A DNA stretch of 64,000 bases from CAYLXX01 sp964484325 (GTDB taxonomy: Bacteria; Patescibacteriota; Microgenomatia; UBA1406; GWC2-37-13), in contig CAZAEE010000004.1 in assembly GCA_964484325.1 (NCBI GenBank), positions 1 through 64,000 on the forward strand. The letters are read 5' to 3'. The notes under the pieces were generated by a model that saw nothing but the letters and a program-made list of their open reading frames with translations, made no database searches and was not told the DNA's origin. How positions within the stretch are numbered: position 1 is the stretch's first letter; the number at the start of each line of letters is the position of its first letter. Both the position numbers and the translations under genes were made by a program. This document shows positions 35,947 through 45,373 of this stretch, piece after piece.

Positions 35947-37726
35947 ACAAGTTATAATTGTACAACGAAGTGATCAAATTTTCTACCTCTTTAAGAGCAA
36001 CCTGGAAGCGAGAAAGGTCTTTTTCATCTTCCTGTTTGACTTCGTCACGTGCTAAGTCGGTGATTTTTTTCTTGAGCGAGTAACGTTTTACCTCAAGCGC
36101 CATACGTACAGCTGTTTCCCGATCAAGTTTCAGATCCGGCGGGCTGAAAAGATAGAGCTCATTACAACTTGGTTGCAACTCACTCGGCAGTGAGTCAAAA
36201 AAAGCGCTAGAGTCCATAGCTGTAGGATGAGTTTTTTTAAATGCCTGAAAGGCTGTCGCAATTTTCCGGTATGCCGGATACATGAAGTCATCAGGAGTCA
36301 AATGAACAAAAATAGCCTCTGCTATCTCATACGTATTCTCGTGTTGAAACAGAAGACTTAAGATATATTTTTCGATTAACTCTTGACGTTTCAATGGTGA
36401 TTTTAGTGTGATTTGATCTGGGTCCTTAAACGTCATCACGGGTCTTTTTTGACGTTTCTCTATGATCTGTTCTATATTTTCTTTGGAAATTTCAAGCAGA
36501 TTTGCTAGTTTATTAATGTAATGGGCTTGGACAATCGGGTTTTGTATCTGGGAAATAAATGGTAAAACTTCCTCGCCGATTTTTTTCTTATCAAAAGCGA
36601 CTGAAACATTGTATTTTTTTAACGTATTTTTTATTAAAAAATCATAAATTGATTCTGGCGATTGCAGTTGTTTTTTAAAAGCGAGCGCATGCTTCGTCAA
36701 AGCTTCAGCCGGATCTTTAGCACCATTTAAATCAAGAACGTAAATCTCAAACTCGAGTTCTTCAGCATCATGGGTAACTCGTTTCATCGCTTCAATACCT
36801 GCTTCGTCGGCATCAAGACACAGCGTGACTTTCGGAGTTAGCCGACGAAGCAGAGTCAACTGCTCTCTGGTAACTGCGGTACCTTTCACAGCAACAGCAT
36901 AACCGATATCATGTTGATATAGCGCAATCATATCAAATTCACCCTCTACCAAAATGACGTTTTCTTCTTTTTTTATAAGCTCTTTTGCTTGATATATACC
37001 ATATAAACTTTCCCGTTTATGATATAAAACAGTTTCTGGTGTATTTATGTACTTTGCCTCTTTGGCATTTGGATCAAGAAGCCTTCCTGAGAAACCGATG
37101 ATGTTCCCTCTCGGATCAAGAATAGGAAATGTAATTCGTCCACGGAAACGATCGTAGAAAGAGCCTTTGTCGCTTTTGATTAATAACCCTGATTCCTGCA
37201 AATCTACTTCTTTATAACCTTTCTTTTTAAGAAACTTCAGAAGCGAGTCCCATGAAGATGGCGCGTAGCCTATCTTAAATGTTTCAATAATGTGAGTGTT
37301 CAGTCCCCGGTCAGAAAGATACTGAGAAGCTTTTTTGCCAAAGGCGGTTTTTTGAAGAATGTATTGATAGTACTCTGAAGCTAATGTGTTTATTGCCAAA
37401 ATACCTTCCTTTTTTTTCCATTCACGATCCTCAATTGAAGAACTTTTCAGATGAACACCAGTTTTTTGGGCAAGTTCTTTCACAGCTTCGATAAAAGTGA
37501 TGTTTTCCCACTTCATCAAGAATTTAAAGATATCGCCGCCATCTCCGCAGGCTCCAAAACAGTGCCAAATCTGACGTTCAGGAGAAATAACAAATGAAGG
37601 GGTTTTTTCTTTATGAAACGGACATACGGCCTTAAAGTTACGCCCGGCTTTTTTTACCGGAATGTATGAGCCAATAAATTCGACAATATCAAGTTTTTGT
37701 TTAATTTGGGAAATAGCGCCTTCCAT
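35945..37726 (-). CDS. dnaG: DNA primase DnaG
   Basis: This 593-residue primase makes RNA primers for replication. The N-terminal CHC2-type zinc site is CPFH with CFGACGDGGD. The TOPRIM catalytic core has EGEFDMIALYQ and LCLDADEAG, and the C-terminal third is a helical DnaB-interaction region. On the minus strand TAAAAT lies six bases before the ATG, so the message should be leaderless. It lies upstream of rpoD and diverges from the PilM-like/LytR_C gene over 71 bases. Confidence 0.95.
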   Translation of the reverse strand: MEGAISQIKQKLDIVEFIGSYIPVKKAGRNFKAVCPFHKEKTPSFVISPERQIWHCFGACGDGGDIFKFLMKWENITFIEAVKELAQKTGVHLKSSSIEDREWKKKEGILAINTLASEYYQYILQKTAFGKKASQYLSDRGLNTHIIETFKIGYAPSSWDSLLKFLKKKGYKEVDLQESGLLIKSDKGSFYDRFRGRITFPILDPRGNIIGFSGRLLDPNAKEAKYINTPETVLYHKRESLYGIYQAKELIKKEENVILVEGEFDMIALYQHDIGYAVAVKGTAVTREQLTLLRRLTPKVTLCLDADEAGIEAMKRVTHDAEELEFEIYVLDLNGAKDPAEALTKHALAFKKQLQSPESIYDFLIKNTLKKYNVSVAFDKKKIGEEVLPFISQIQNPIVQAHYINKLANLLEISKENIEQIIEKRQKRPVMTFKDPDQITLKSPLKRQELIEKYILSLLFQHENTYEIAEAIFVHLTPDDFMYPAYRKIATAFQAFKKTHPTAMDSSAFFDSLPSELQPSCNELYLFSPPDLKLDRETAVRMALEVKRYSLKKKITDLARDEVKQEDEKDLSRFQVALKEVENLITSLYNYNL

Positions 37727-37797
37727 AAGATAATTTTATCATTTAATTACCTATTAACACTTGTTTTCTTCTCTAAAAAGAGTTTATAATTGAAACT
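37727..37797. promoter_or_regulatory. Divergent promoters of dnaG and the PilM-like gene
   Basis: On the plus strand TTGTTT (37761-37766), an 18-base spacer and TATAAT (37785-37790) precede ATG 37798 by seven bases. On the minus strand TAAAAT (37738 to 37733) precedes the dnaG ATG by six bases. The two promoters are separate here, unlike the shared boxes elsewhere, but both predict leaderless mRNAs. Confidence 0.6.
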
Positions 37798-39243
37798 ATG
37801 CTCTATCTTTACGTCAACAAAAACGAGATTAAGCTCTTATACCTGAAAAAATCTCTCCTTGGTCAATATGAAAGTGCCTACTATGAGAAAACACATACAA
37901 TTAACTTGCAGGACGGGAAAAACGTTAACATTGATCTATTTGCTTCGGCCGTAAAAGAGGCTATAACCCTTATCTCTTCTTCCGCATCCAGAGACCGGGA
38001 AATTCAGCTTGTTTTACCTCAAGATGCTTTCCATTTTCTAAGAGCTGATGTTCCAGCAGACATCGCCCCATCAGCCGTTTCCTCATTTATTAATGATAAA
38101 GCCCGCGCTCAGCTCATGATTGATTTAGATACATGCGCCTACGACTACCTTGTTGAGGAAAAAGACACCGGCAAACAGGTACTTTTTTTTGCCATGAATC
38201 TACAACTAATCCAAATGTATCAGGAAGCATTAAAACTTCTAAACTTACAACTCAGCGGTATTATTCCGGAAATACTAGCCTACTATAAATTATTTGAAAA
38301 AACACTAAGAAAAGATAAAAAAGAATACATTATGTATGTCGTTTACGAGAAAGAACATATTCATGGCTATGCGTATGATACTTTTGGCCCGCTTGAAAAA
38401 GACAAAATTGAAGGGCATATCACGGCCTCGAAACCGATTGAAGATCAGCTGAAAAAATATGCTTTGGCGATGGAGGAAGAAGGTAAAAAAGTCAACCGGC
38501 TCATTCTTTCCGGAAATGACTCTGAGTCTATTCGGCAAGATACTTTTACTAAACACGTTGGCGTCTGGACAAATCCTTTAAAAAGGATAATTCCCCAGTT
38601 TTATCAGGAATATCTGAAAATTCTCGTTACCCAACCCAATCAAGCAATTCCTTTTCTCCAGTTTGATGTTTGCATCGGAGCGTTCATTTTTTCTCTTGAA
38701 AACAAGTACTTTTCTTTTTTCAAAAAGAAACTCAAGATGCCACCATCTTCAGTTACTACCTCACCAAGCAGACCTCCTCGACGATTTCCCTTGAAAGAAA
38801 TTAGTATTTTCGTCGGCTCTTCCCTTCTAACATTTGGTGTTTTAATGGGCGTAATGCGATCAAACGCCAAACTACCTGATTTAAGTAAATTTACAACCAA
38901 AGCGCCCACACCCACAGCAATTCCAAAAGAGACTGCTACTCCAACACCCTCTGTAGCTCGTGAGGATGTTAAAGTAAAAATTCTTAATGGATCAGGTATA
39001 GCTGGTAAAGCTTCAATTATCAAAGATTCACTACAAAAAGCCGGCTACGGAGAAATCCTAACTGGTAACGCTGATAACTTTGACTACCAAACAACCGAAA
39101 TTCAGATTAAAAAAAGTAAGTCAGGCATCTCACCGGTAATAAAGAACGATCTGAAAGATTTTTCTTCAAAACCGAAAATTACCACATTAGCTGAAAATGA
39201 AACAGCCGATGTAATTATCATCATCGGCGCCGATGTACAGTAA
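37798..39243 (+). CDS. PilM-like actin-fold protein with transmembrane helix and LytR_C domain
   Basis: This 481-residue protein has three parts. Residues about 1-310 resemble the actin/FtsA-like fold of PilM and related pilus-assembly proteins, judged by pattern and with moderate certainty. A Pro/Arg-rich stretch precedes a membrane helix at about 338-354. A Thr/Pro linker then leads to an extracytoplasmic LytR C-terminal domain (about 393-481) that begins VKVKILNGSGIAGKASI. The join of an actin-like module to an envelope-binding domain in one protein is unusual. It may connect cytoplasmic organisation to the cell wall. Its promoter predicts a leaderless start. Confidence 0.65.
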   Translation: MLYLYVNKNEIKLLYLKKSLLGQYESAYYEKTHTINLQDGKNVNIDLFASAVKEAITLISSSASRDREIQLVLPQDAFHFLRADVPADIAPSAVSSFINDKARAQLMIDLDTCAYDYLVEEKDTGKQVLFFAMNLQLIQMYQEALKLLNLQLSGIIPEILAYYKLFEKTLRKDKKEYIMYVVYEKEHIHGYAYDTFGPLEKDKIEGHITASKPIEDQLKKYALAMEEEGKKVNRLILSGNDSESIRQDTFTKHVGVWTNPLKRIIPQFYQEYLKILVTQPNQAIPFLQFDVCIGAFIFSLENKYFSFFKKKLKMPPSSVTTSPSRPPRRFPLKEISIFVGSSLLTFGVLMGVMRSNAKLPDLSKFTTKAPTPTAIPKETATPTPSVAREDVKVKILNGSGIAGKASIIKDSLQKAGYGEILTGNADNFDYQTTEIQIKKSKSGISPVIKNDLKDFSSKPKITTLAENETADVIIIIGADVQ

Positions 39244-39267
39244 GAAATGATAAAATAAAGATAAGTA

Positions 39268-40764
39268 ATGGTTAGTAAATTCAGCTTTAGAAGACGTCTT
39301 GCTTGGAATCTGAAAACATTTGATACACCGCTTCTTGTTAAAGCAGCTGTATTGATTGTTATTATATTGATTGCTATTGGGATTCGGATTTTTTTAAATC
39401 AATTTACTACCGAAAGTCCGTACCTAATATTTATTACTGCTGTTATTCTGGGTGCTTGGTTATTTGGCTCTCGTGCTGGAATATTTATCACCATTATTAC
39501 TGCATTTTTTGTCGACTATTTATTTCTTCCGCCAAAAAACACTCTCAGAATAGAAAACGTTGGACAGTTGATTATTTTTTTTATCTATTTATTTGAAGGA
39601 TTTCTTATTAGCTGGATCATCTCAATTTTAAAAAAATCTCTTCAAATTTCCGAACTAAGCCGTTTGAGAGTTGTTCATGATGAAAAACAGTTTCGGTTGA
39701 TGATCGAAGGCGTTAAAGATTATGCAATATTTTTCCTGAATCCTGATGGCTTTATCGTCAATTGGAATGAAGGCGCGGAACAAATCACTGAGTATCCGCA
39801 ACTAGATGCAGTGGGTAAACATATTTCGATATTTTTTCGCAGTGATGAAGTTAAAAACCGAACACCGTGGAAAGAACTTGAGATAGCAAAAACTCAAGGT
39901 AAATTTGAGGGCGAAAGTTGGCGTCTCCGTGCCGATGGTAGCGAGTTTTTTGCGCATGTTTCAGTCAGTCCGATTTTTGATGAAGTAGGTCGGCTTGAAG
40001 GGTATGTGAAAATTATGCATGATATTACAGAAAGTAAACGTCTTGAACAGCAAAAAGATAACTTTATCAGTATTGCCAGCCATGAATTAAAAACACCAAT
40101 TACCTCGATCAAAGCGTTTATTCAACTTCTCCAAAAACATCTGAAGAAATCAGCTGATACAAAAAGTGACCTGTACTTATCCCGCGTAGACAATCAAGTG
40201 AATAAGCTTACTCAACTAATTGAGGAACTTCTTGATGTTTCTCGAATTACTCAAGGTCGGCTTGAGTATAACGAAGAGGTATTTCCGTTTGATGAGCTGG
40301 TCAACGAAACTGTCGAAGAAATACGCCCCATTTCCGATCATAAAATCATTAAAAAAGGCCGGATAAGTACTCTTGTTCTGGCCGACAAATATCGTGTTGG
40401 GCAAGTAATCACTAATCTATTAACTAATGCGATTAAGTATTCTCCGGGAAAAGATAAAATTATTGTTACTTCTTCGGCTGACGACAAAGGGGTGCTTTTA
40501 TCTGTTCAGGACTTTGGCATCGGCATCCCAAAAGATCAGCAAAAACGAGTTTTTCAGAGATTTTATCGAGTGATAGATAAAAGCCGTCAAAGTTATCCTG
40601 GACTTGGCCTTGGACTGTTTATATCTTCTGAAATAATGAAGCGGCATAGAGGAAAAATGTGGTTCAAAAGCAAAGAAGGCAAAGGTTCGATATTTTATTT
40701 TTTCCTGCCAATTACTCTGAGGGAAAAGTTTATACAAGACTTGAAAGAAGCTACTCCCGCGTAG
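39268..40764 (+). CDS. Membrane PAS-domain sensor histidine kinase
   Basis: This 498-residue kinase has an N-terminal set of three or four helices of the DUF4118/KdpD-like type (about 20-120), with FFVDYLFLPP. It continues with a PAS domain (about 140-255), a HisKA dimerisation helix with the phosphorylated His in ASHELKTPI (His272), and a HATPase domain with NLLTNAIKYSPG, DFGIGIP and GLGLGLF boxes. The signal it senses is unknown. No response-regulator gene is adjacent, so it is an orphan kinase in this window. A TAAAAT box lies 11 bases before the ATG. Confidence 0.92.
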   Translation: MVSKFSFRRRLAWNLKTFDTPLLVKAAVLIVIILIAIGIRIFLNQFTTESPYLIFITAVILGAWLFGSRAGIFITIITAFFVDYLFLPPKNTLRIENVGQLIIFFIYLFEGFLISWIISILKKSLQISELSRLRVVHDEKQFRLMIEGVKDYAIFFLNPDGFIVNWNEGAEQITEYPQLDAVGKHISIFFRSDEVKNRTPWKELEIAKTQGKFEGESWRLRADGSEFFAHVSVSPIFDEVGRLEGYVKIMHDITESKRLEQQKDNFISIASHELKTPITSIKAFIQLLQKHLKKSADTKSDLYLSRVDNQVNKLTQLIEELLDVSRITQGRLEYNEEVFPFDELVNETVEEIRPISDHKIIKKGRISTLVLADKYRVGQVITNLLTNAIKYSPGKDKIIVTSSADDKGVLLSVQDFGIGIPKDQQKRVFQRFYRVIDKSRQSYPGLGLGLFISSEIMKRHRGKMWFKSKEGKGSIFYFFLPITLREKFIQDLKEATPA

Positions 40765-40796
40765 CCTACATAGACTATCAGGTATAATTGTCTCTT

Positions 40797-41807
40797 ATGG
40801 AAGAATTACACGAAGATCTCGGTAAGAAATTGGAGAGTATCTTGAAAAAAGTCAATTTACCTGAAAAAAAAGCCGAACTTGAACGTCTTGAGAAACTGAC
40901 GTATGAAGCAGCTTTCTGGCAAGATACCCAAAAATCGGCTGAAGTCATGAAAACAATTAATCAGCTGAAAAAAGAGATCGAGGACGTTGAGATGATGCAA
41001 CTTCTCTTTGAGGAACATCATGATGAGGAAGCAAAAAAACTAATTGGTTCCTACGAAATTCTCCTCTTTTTATCCGGTGAGTATGACCGTGGAGATGCGA
41101 TTTTTGCCATCCATGCTGGTCAAGGAGGCACCGAAGCGATGGACTGGGCCAGTATGCTCCTTCGTATGTATACTAGGTATTTTGAAAAAAAGAACTGGAG
41201 TTATGAAGAGATCGACCGAGTGGAAGGAGACGAGGCTGGGATCAAGAGTATCATCCTCAATGTACACGGGCAGTTTGCCTATGGCTACTTGAAAGCTGAA
41301 GCCGGTACTCATCGGCTTGTACGCCAGTCTCCCTTTAACGCCGATAAGCTCAGGCAGACCTCATTCGCTCTGGTTGAGGTTTTACCAATTATTAAAGATA
41401 AAGATGTAGAGCTTAAGGAGGATGATCTTGAATGGCAGTTTTTTAGAGCTGGTGGGCATGGCGGACAAAATGTCAACAAAGTCGCAACCGCCGTTCGTCT
41501 CACCCATAAACCAACAGGAATAACAGTCACCTGTCAAACTGAGCGCTACCAGGGACAGAATCGAGAATATGCCTTAAAGCTCCTTCGTTCAAAACTTTGG
41601 CAGATTGAACAGGAGAAACGACTTAATAAAATGGACTCTCTCAAGGGCAATAAAATGGCTTCCTGGGGCACGCAAATCCGCTCCTATGTTTTGCACCCGT
41701 ACAAACTGATAAAAGATTTACGTACAGATCATGAAAGTTCCCAAACTGATCAAATTTTAGATGGAGACCTAGATGAGTTTATAGAGGCCTATCTCAAAAG
41801 ACAATAA
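40797..41807 (+). CDS. prfB: Peptide chain release factor 2
   Basis: This 336-residue protein ends translation at UGA and UAA. It has the SPF tripeptide of RF2 in RLVRQSPFNADKL for UGA recognition and the GGQ motif in GGHGGQNVNKVATAVRL. The N-terminus is shorter than in E. coli RF2 and continuous in one frame; there is no in-frame UGA near codon 25, so the usual programmed +1 frameshift is absent. TATAAT at 40783-40788 lies eight bases before ATG 40797, which fixes the start and predicts a leaderless message. RF2 presence shows that UGA is a stop codon here. Confidence 0.95.
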   Translation: MEELHEDLGKKLESILKKVNLPEKKAELERLEKLTYEAAFWQDTQKSAEVMKTINQLKKEIEDVEMMQLLFEEHHDEEAKKLIGSYEILLFLSGEYDRGDAIFAIHAGQGGTEAMDWASMLLRMYTRYFEKKNWSYEEIDRVEGDEAGIKSIILNVHGQFAYGYLKAEAGTHRLVRQSPFNADKLRQTSFALVEVLPIIKDKDVELKEDDLEWQFFRAGGHGGQNVNKVATAVRLTHKPTGITVTCQTERYQGQNREYALKLLRSKLWQIEQEKRLNKMDSLKGNKMASWGTQIRSYVLHPYKLIKDLRTDHESSQTDQILDGDLDEFIEAYLKRQ

Positions 41808-41827
41808 TTTGCATTATAAAAAATCTT

Positions 41828-42118
41828 ATGTTAAAAGAACACTCAGAAAAATTATCACTAACAAAAGAGGTTAATAAAGGCCTTGTTTTTGGTGCATTAA
41901 CACTTTTGTCTTTGCCCATCTGTCTTGTCTCATTTGATGCTTCAAAAACAGTTGTCAACCTGGCGACAACCCCATACATTATTTATACTTCAAATCTACC
42001 ACAATCAGGTTGGCAGATAAGAATCGAATATCCTCACGGTCAAACAGATATTACTATCGACGCACCAGGTGTACCTTTTCCTTATATCGATATCAAACCA
42101 TGGGATATGAGTCACTAA
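41828..42118 (+). CDS. Small protein of unknown function, possible signal anchor
   Basis: This 96-residue protein has a charged N-terminus, one hydrophobic stretch (about 18-36) and a short C-terminal region with a beta-like pattern (WQIRIEYPHG). I do not recognise it. A TATAAA box seven bases before the ATG supports real expression. The final four bases overlap the end of the convergent metallopeptidase gene. Confidence 0.5.
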   Translation: MLKEHSEKLSLTKEVNKGLVFGALTLLSLPICLVSFDASKTVVNLATTPYIIYTSNLPQSGWQIRIEYPHGQTDITIDAPGVPFPYIDIKPWDMSH

Positions 42119-44586
42119 AGTATACTTTTAAAGAAGTTAACAATTGCATTGAAAAGATTAAATCCCGAAGTTGACGTTCCTGGACCTTCGACGGGAGCCC
42201 CGCCATTATAATCACAGCAGCGAAAATTGGTTCGCGAGTCACAAACTCCATTAGGCGGCTGACATTCAGTTAAACACTGCGCTCTTGCTATATCATGACA
42301 GTTAGTAAAAGCAGTTGTTGGACTAGGTGCACAATGAGTATTGGTGTGCACTGATTGAACAATACAGTTTGCGTCATAAATGCCCTGATGAATGTGTTCG
42401 TAATTGGCCTGACTATCGGGATCCATACACTGAGTCCAAGCAATATGACCTTGTAACCCACAAGGCGTCGGTGTCGGAATACCTGATGGATGAACAGTGG
42501 TGGGAGTCGGTGTTGGTGTACGAGTTGGACTAATTGCTCTTGTTGGAGTTGGGCTGGGCAAGTCGCAGCAATAAAATTGATTATTATAAACATCACAGGT
42601 GGCTTCAGGGTAAACACAGTTTGACTGACAAGTATGCTGATCGACCGGTCCATGACAGTTTGGAGGAATAGATATATTTGTCGGAGCAGGCGTGATCGAT
42701 CCAATTGGACAAACTGTAGGGGAAGGGAGAGAAGGTTGATCTGGTGAGTTGGTTACTAAAGGACAACTATGGATGATTTGTATAAGATTACCCACTGTAC
42801 GACGATTCAGTATTGAATCATATGCCCTTACTACTAAAGTGTATGATCCACTAGGATAATTGTTTAGATTACTAACGTCAAATCTCACAGAGGTTGATGG
42901 CCTTGGTTTATAATATGTGTATAAAAAATCCTGTTGACCAGTATCATTGTGAGTCAAGAAATACTCAAGCCGATTTACCCCACTAACATCTGAAGTATTA
43001 ACATCAACTGTCATAAAATTATCGACTAATATACCGACACCTGGTTGATTTATTGTTATATTTGGACTTGTCGTGTCTGATAATGGGTACAAATAAGATG
43101 TATTATTAAAGACAGTATTCAACCTCAGAAGAGAAGGCGCATTAAAAAAATCGACATTATCAAGAACACCTCCCATTATTGATGTCGGTGCAGATTTATA
43201 TCTATTGCTGTATTCACATCCAAGACGATAGTCACCTAACCTCACTGCAGTATTTGAGTCATGATTGTACCATTCAGATGCCGGAGGTTGGCCAGCATAA
43301 CAATTTCTATAAACTCTATTATCAAGAGGGGGCGTGGAGTTATCGGTAATATATTCGTCAGCTAACCCAGCAAAGGCATGACCTAGTTCATGGGCAATAG
43401 TTTTATCTCGAAATGGTGACAAATTAAGATGACCCAGTGTATGATAACTTTGATGAGCACCTTCAAGAGTGCTACGATGTCGTACACCTGTGGAATAAAG
43501 ATCTTCCGGGGAATTTTCAATAACGATAGCTTCATCCCACATTGACTGAGTCATTTGTGCTCTATCAAGTACATTATTAGGAGTACACTCTATATTTCCT
43601 TCAGGTGTAGCGTGACACTCCAAATCTACATAATCATATCTTGGATCATTAGGAATGTTAACCGTCTTAAAATAGTTGATCTGTGTTTTTCGGGCTTTCC
43701 ATGGTTGAATACCGCCTCCTGTTGAGTCCCCAGTTAAAGATCTAAGTGCGAAATTTACTATATTATCAAAAGAGGCTAACTGATCTGGATTAAAATCATT
43801 ACCAATGAAGAGAAGATTAAGACAGTGATCTTCACTAACACTACAAGGAGAACTTGGGACTGGTGTCACTTCTGTTAAAATATCTTGACTTTGAATATCA
43901 GAACCTTGTGTATAAGCGTCTGCTGCTGCCAGTTGCTCATATGAACCAACTGTGTGAGTTATACCGGCGCTGTTGTCTACTGCAGCACTAACTACTACCC
44001 TACCGCCCAGATCTGATATTTGTACCGTTCGGGCGATATTCTGATAAAGAAGATACAATGTGTACGGATAATTTGTTATCAGCTGCTCATGTCCAGGATG
44101 ATCTTTACCATTACCTTCCATTATGGCTGATAGTGCCGAAAGACTGAAATAGCGTTTATCCAGTGATTTACCAGAACCATCAAGAAGCTGTATCGAGAAA
44201 TCATTTGAAGTTGATATTGATTGCTCACTATCACTATCATGCAGTTGTTGCGGGTCGGAAGCATATTGCCAACGCGGTATAAAACCATTTACTAATTTAT
44301 TTGCGGAAAGTATGTTGATTTGAGGATTAGTTGAGTCGTGATACTCCACATCGATTTCAAGTAGCGATTGCGTGGGCGGAATACCACCTTTTGCAATCAA
44401 CTCTTGTGCTGACTTCCAAGGATAATTTGTGTTTTGTATTTCTTGTGCTTTCGATCTGGTTTGAAGATTGTTTCTATTTGATAAATAGCTAATACTCAGT
44501 ACTCCAAGAGTCAAAGTAAATATCCCAAATAAAGCGACCCATTGCTTAAAAGAAGTTTTTTTTGTTTTTTGGTTGTTCTCTAACAT
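42115..44586 (-). CDS. Membrane-anchored M64-type metallopeptidase with Cys-rich C-terminal modules
   Basis: This 823-residue protein has an N-terminal helix (about 15-33) and a large extracytoplasmic region. The catalytic centre AHELGHAFAGLADEY at about residues 397-411 gives HExxH plus a downstream Glu/Asp, matching peptidase family M64 (IgA-peptidase type). An Ig-like beta domain follows. The C-terminal 190 residues hold three Cys-rich modules separated by Thr/Pro linkers; the first and third share a C-x-x-x-C pattern ending in CCD. The end of the protein is hydrophobic (FNLFNAIVNFFKSIL). TATAAA lies nine bases before the ATG. Its substrate could be host or neighbour-cell surface protein; that is a guess. 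Confidence 0.75.
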   Translation of the reverse strand: MLENNQKTKKTSFKQWVALFGIFTLTLGVLSISYLSNRNNLQTRSKAQEIQNTNYPWKSAQELIAKGGIPPTQSLLEIDVEYHDSTNPQINILSANKLVNGFIPRWQYASDPQQLHDSDSEQSISTSNDFSIQLLDGSGKSLDKRYFSLSALSAIMEGNGKDHPGHEQLITNYPYTLYLLYQNIARTVQISDLGGRVVVSAAVDNSAGITHTVGSYEQLAAADAYTQGSDIQSQDILTEVTPVPSSPCSVSEDHCLNLLFIGNDFNPDQLASFDNIVNFALRSLTGDSTGGGIQPWKARKTQINYFKTVNIPNDPRYDYVDLECHATPEGNIECTPNNVLDRAQMTQSMWDEAIVIENSPEDLYSTGVRHRSTLEGAHQSYHTLGHLNLSPFRDKTIAHELGHAFAGLADEYITDNSTPPLDNRVYRNCYAGQPPASEWYNHDSNTAVRLGDYRLGCEYSNRYKSAPTSIMGGVLDNVDFFNAPSLLRLNTVFNNTSYLYPLSDTTSPNITINQPGVGILVDNFMTVDVNTSDVSGVNRLEYFLTHNDTGQQDFLYTYYKPRPSTSVRFDVSNLNNYPSGSYTLVVRAYDSILNRRTVGNLIQIIHSCPLVTNSPDQPSLPSPTVCPIGSITPAPTNISIPPNCHGPVDQHTCQSNCVYPEATCDVYNNQFYCCDLPSPTPTRAISPTRTPTPTPTTVHPSGIPTPTPCGLQGHIAWTQCMDPDSQANYEHIHQGIYDANCIVQSVHTNTHCAPSPTTAFTNCHDIARAQCLTECQPPNGVCDSRTNFRCCDYNGGAPVEGPGTSTSGFNLFNAIVNFFKSIL

Positions 44587-44711
44587 GATGTAATATTTAT
44601 AGATAAATTCCTCTTTAATTGCAAGTTAAAATAGGACACGACAACCTCAACAATTCTCCTTATAGTGATATCTATCTGCTATGAGCATTGAACTATCGCT
44701 AAAAAAAGTAG

Positions 44712-44840
44712 ATTGGAAAATGTCTTTTCTTTATTTGGTGCAGTTACACACATGATTACCAGTGCAATCAGGACTTCTGCTGCGGTGCGGGATCCAACGG
44801 AGAATCAGGAACAGGAACAAGTATGGGCACTACAAACTGA
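44712..44840 (+). pseudogene. Cys-rich gene remnant, plus strand
   Basis: An open frame without a start codon encodes a Cys-rich stretch (CSYTHDYQCNQDFCCGAGSN), then a Gly/Ser/Thr tail ending at TGA 44838-44840. Its CxxxxCC plus Gly/Ser/Thr tail is similar in layout to the C-terminus of the metallopeptidase encoded on the opposite strand (FRCCDYNGG and a Gly/Ser/Thr tail). It is probably the decayed end of a related secreted protein. The stretch 44587-44901 holds nothing else that I can support beyond the promoter of the next gene. Confidence 0.45.
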
Positions 44841-44901
44841 ACTTAATTTTTTTTCTTCATTTTCTCTTGTTTTTTTATAAAAATCTTGCTATCCTAACAA
44901 C

Positions 44902-45354
44902 ATGGCAGGTGAACCCATTAAACCGATGATGCAGAGTCTTGATCAGAAGGTACCTGTCTCAACCATAATGCCACAAAAAAAATTTATCATCATGCTCGTT
45001 GTTGCCATAGTTGCCGGATGTGTTATTGGATCTGTTTTTGCTATGTCTAAAAAATCCAAAACCGACCAGGCAGGCAGCATCTCCAATAAACCTGCCGAAA
45101 AAGTTGTTGGTATATCTGATAAAAAAACGTTTAAGGATCAGGCTGAAGGGGTTTTGAAAGAAGGCGGAATTGAAGGCGAAGGAGCGTTTCACCTTGAGCG
45201 TCCCGGTGGTAAATCACAAAATGTTTACTTGACCTCATCAACCGTTGATTTATCCCAATATGTTGGTAAAAAAGTGAGAGTCCACGGTGAGACATTTGCT
45301 GCTCAGACAGCCGGCTGGCTAATGGACGTCGGTTTAGTTGAGATTCTTCAGTAA
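44902..45354 (+). CDS. Single-pass membrane protein upstream of ftsEX
   Basis: This 150-residue protein has a cytoplasmic N-terminus of about 27 residues, one membrane helix (about 28-47) and an extracytoplasmic domain of about 90 residues that looks beta-rich, with YLTSSTVDLSQYVGKKVRVHG similar to small OB-fold-like modules. I do not recognise the family. TATCCT lies six bases before the ATG. Its place just before ftsE suggests a cell-envelope or division role. Confidence 0.55.
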   Translation: MAGEPIKPMMQSLDQKVPVSTIMPQKKFIIMLVVAIVAGCVIGSVFAMSKKSKTDQAGSISNKPAEKVVGISDKKTFKDQAEGVLKEGGIEGEGAFHLERPGGKSQNVYLTSSTVDLSQYVGKKVRVHGETFAAQTAGWLMDVGLVEILQ

Positions 45355-45373
45355 AATATAGTATAGTGATATC

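Noticed and set aside
38640..39023. Minus-strand frame of 127 codons inside the PilM-like gene
   Set aside because: It is the reverse of a coding region including the LytR_C linker; composition is that of a shadow frame.
40797..40900. Programmed +1 frameshift in prfB
   Set aside because: No in-frame UGA is found in the first 40 codons and the frame is continuous.
42288..42704. Alternative frame of 138 codons inside the metallopeptidase tail
   Set aside because: The overlapping frame encodes conserved Cys-rich modules and Thr/Pro linkers; the alternative has no domain.
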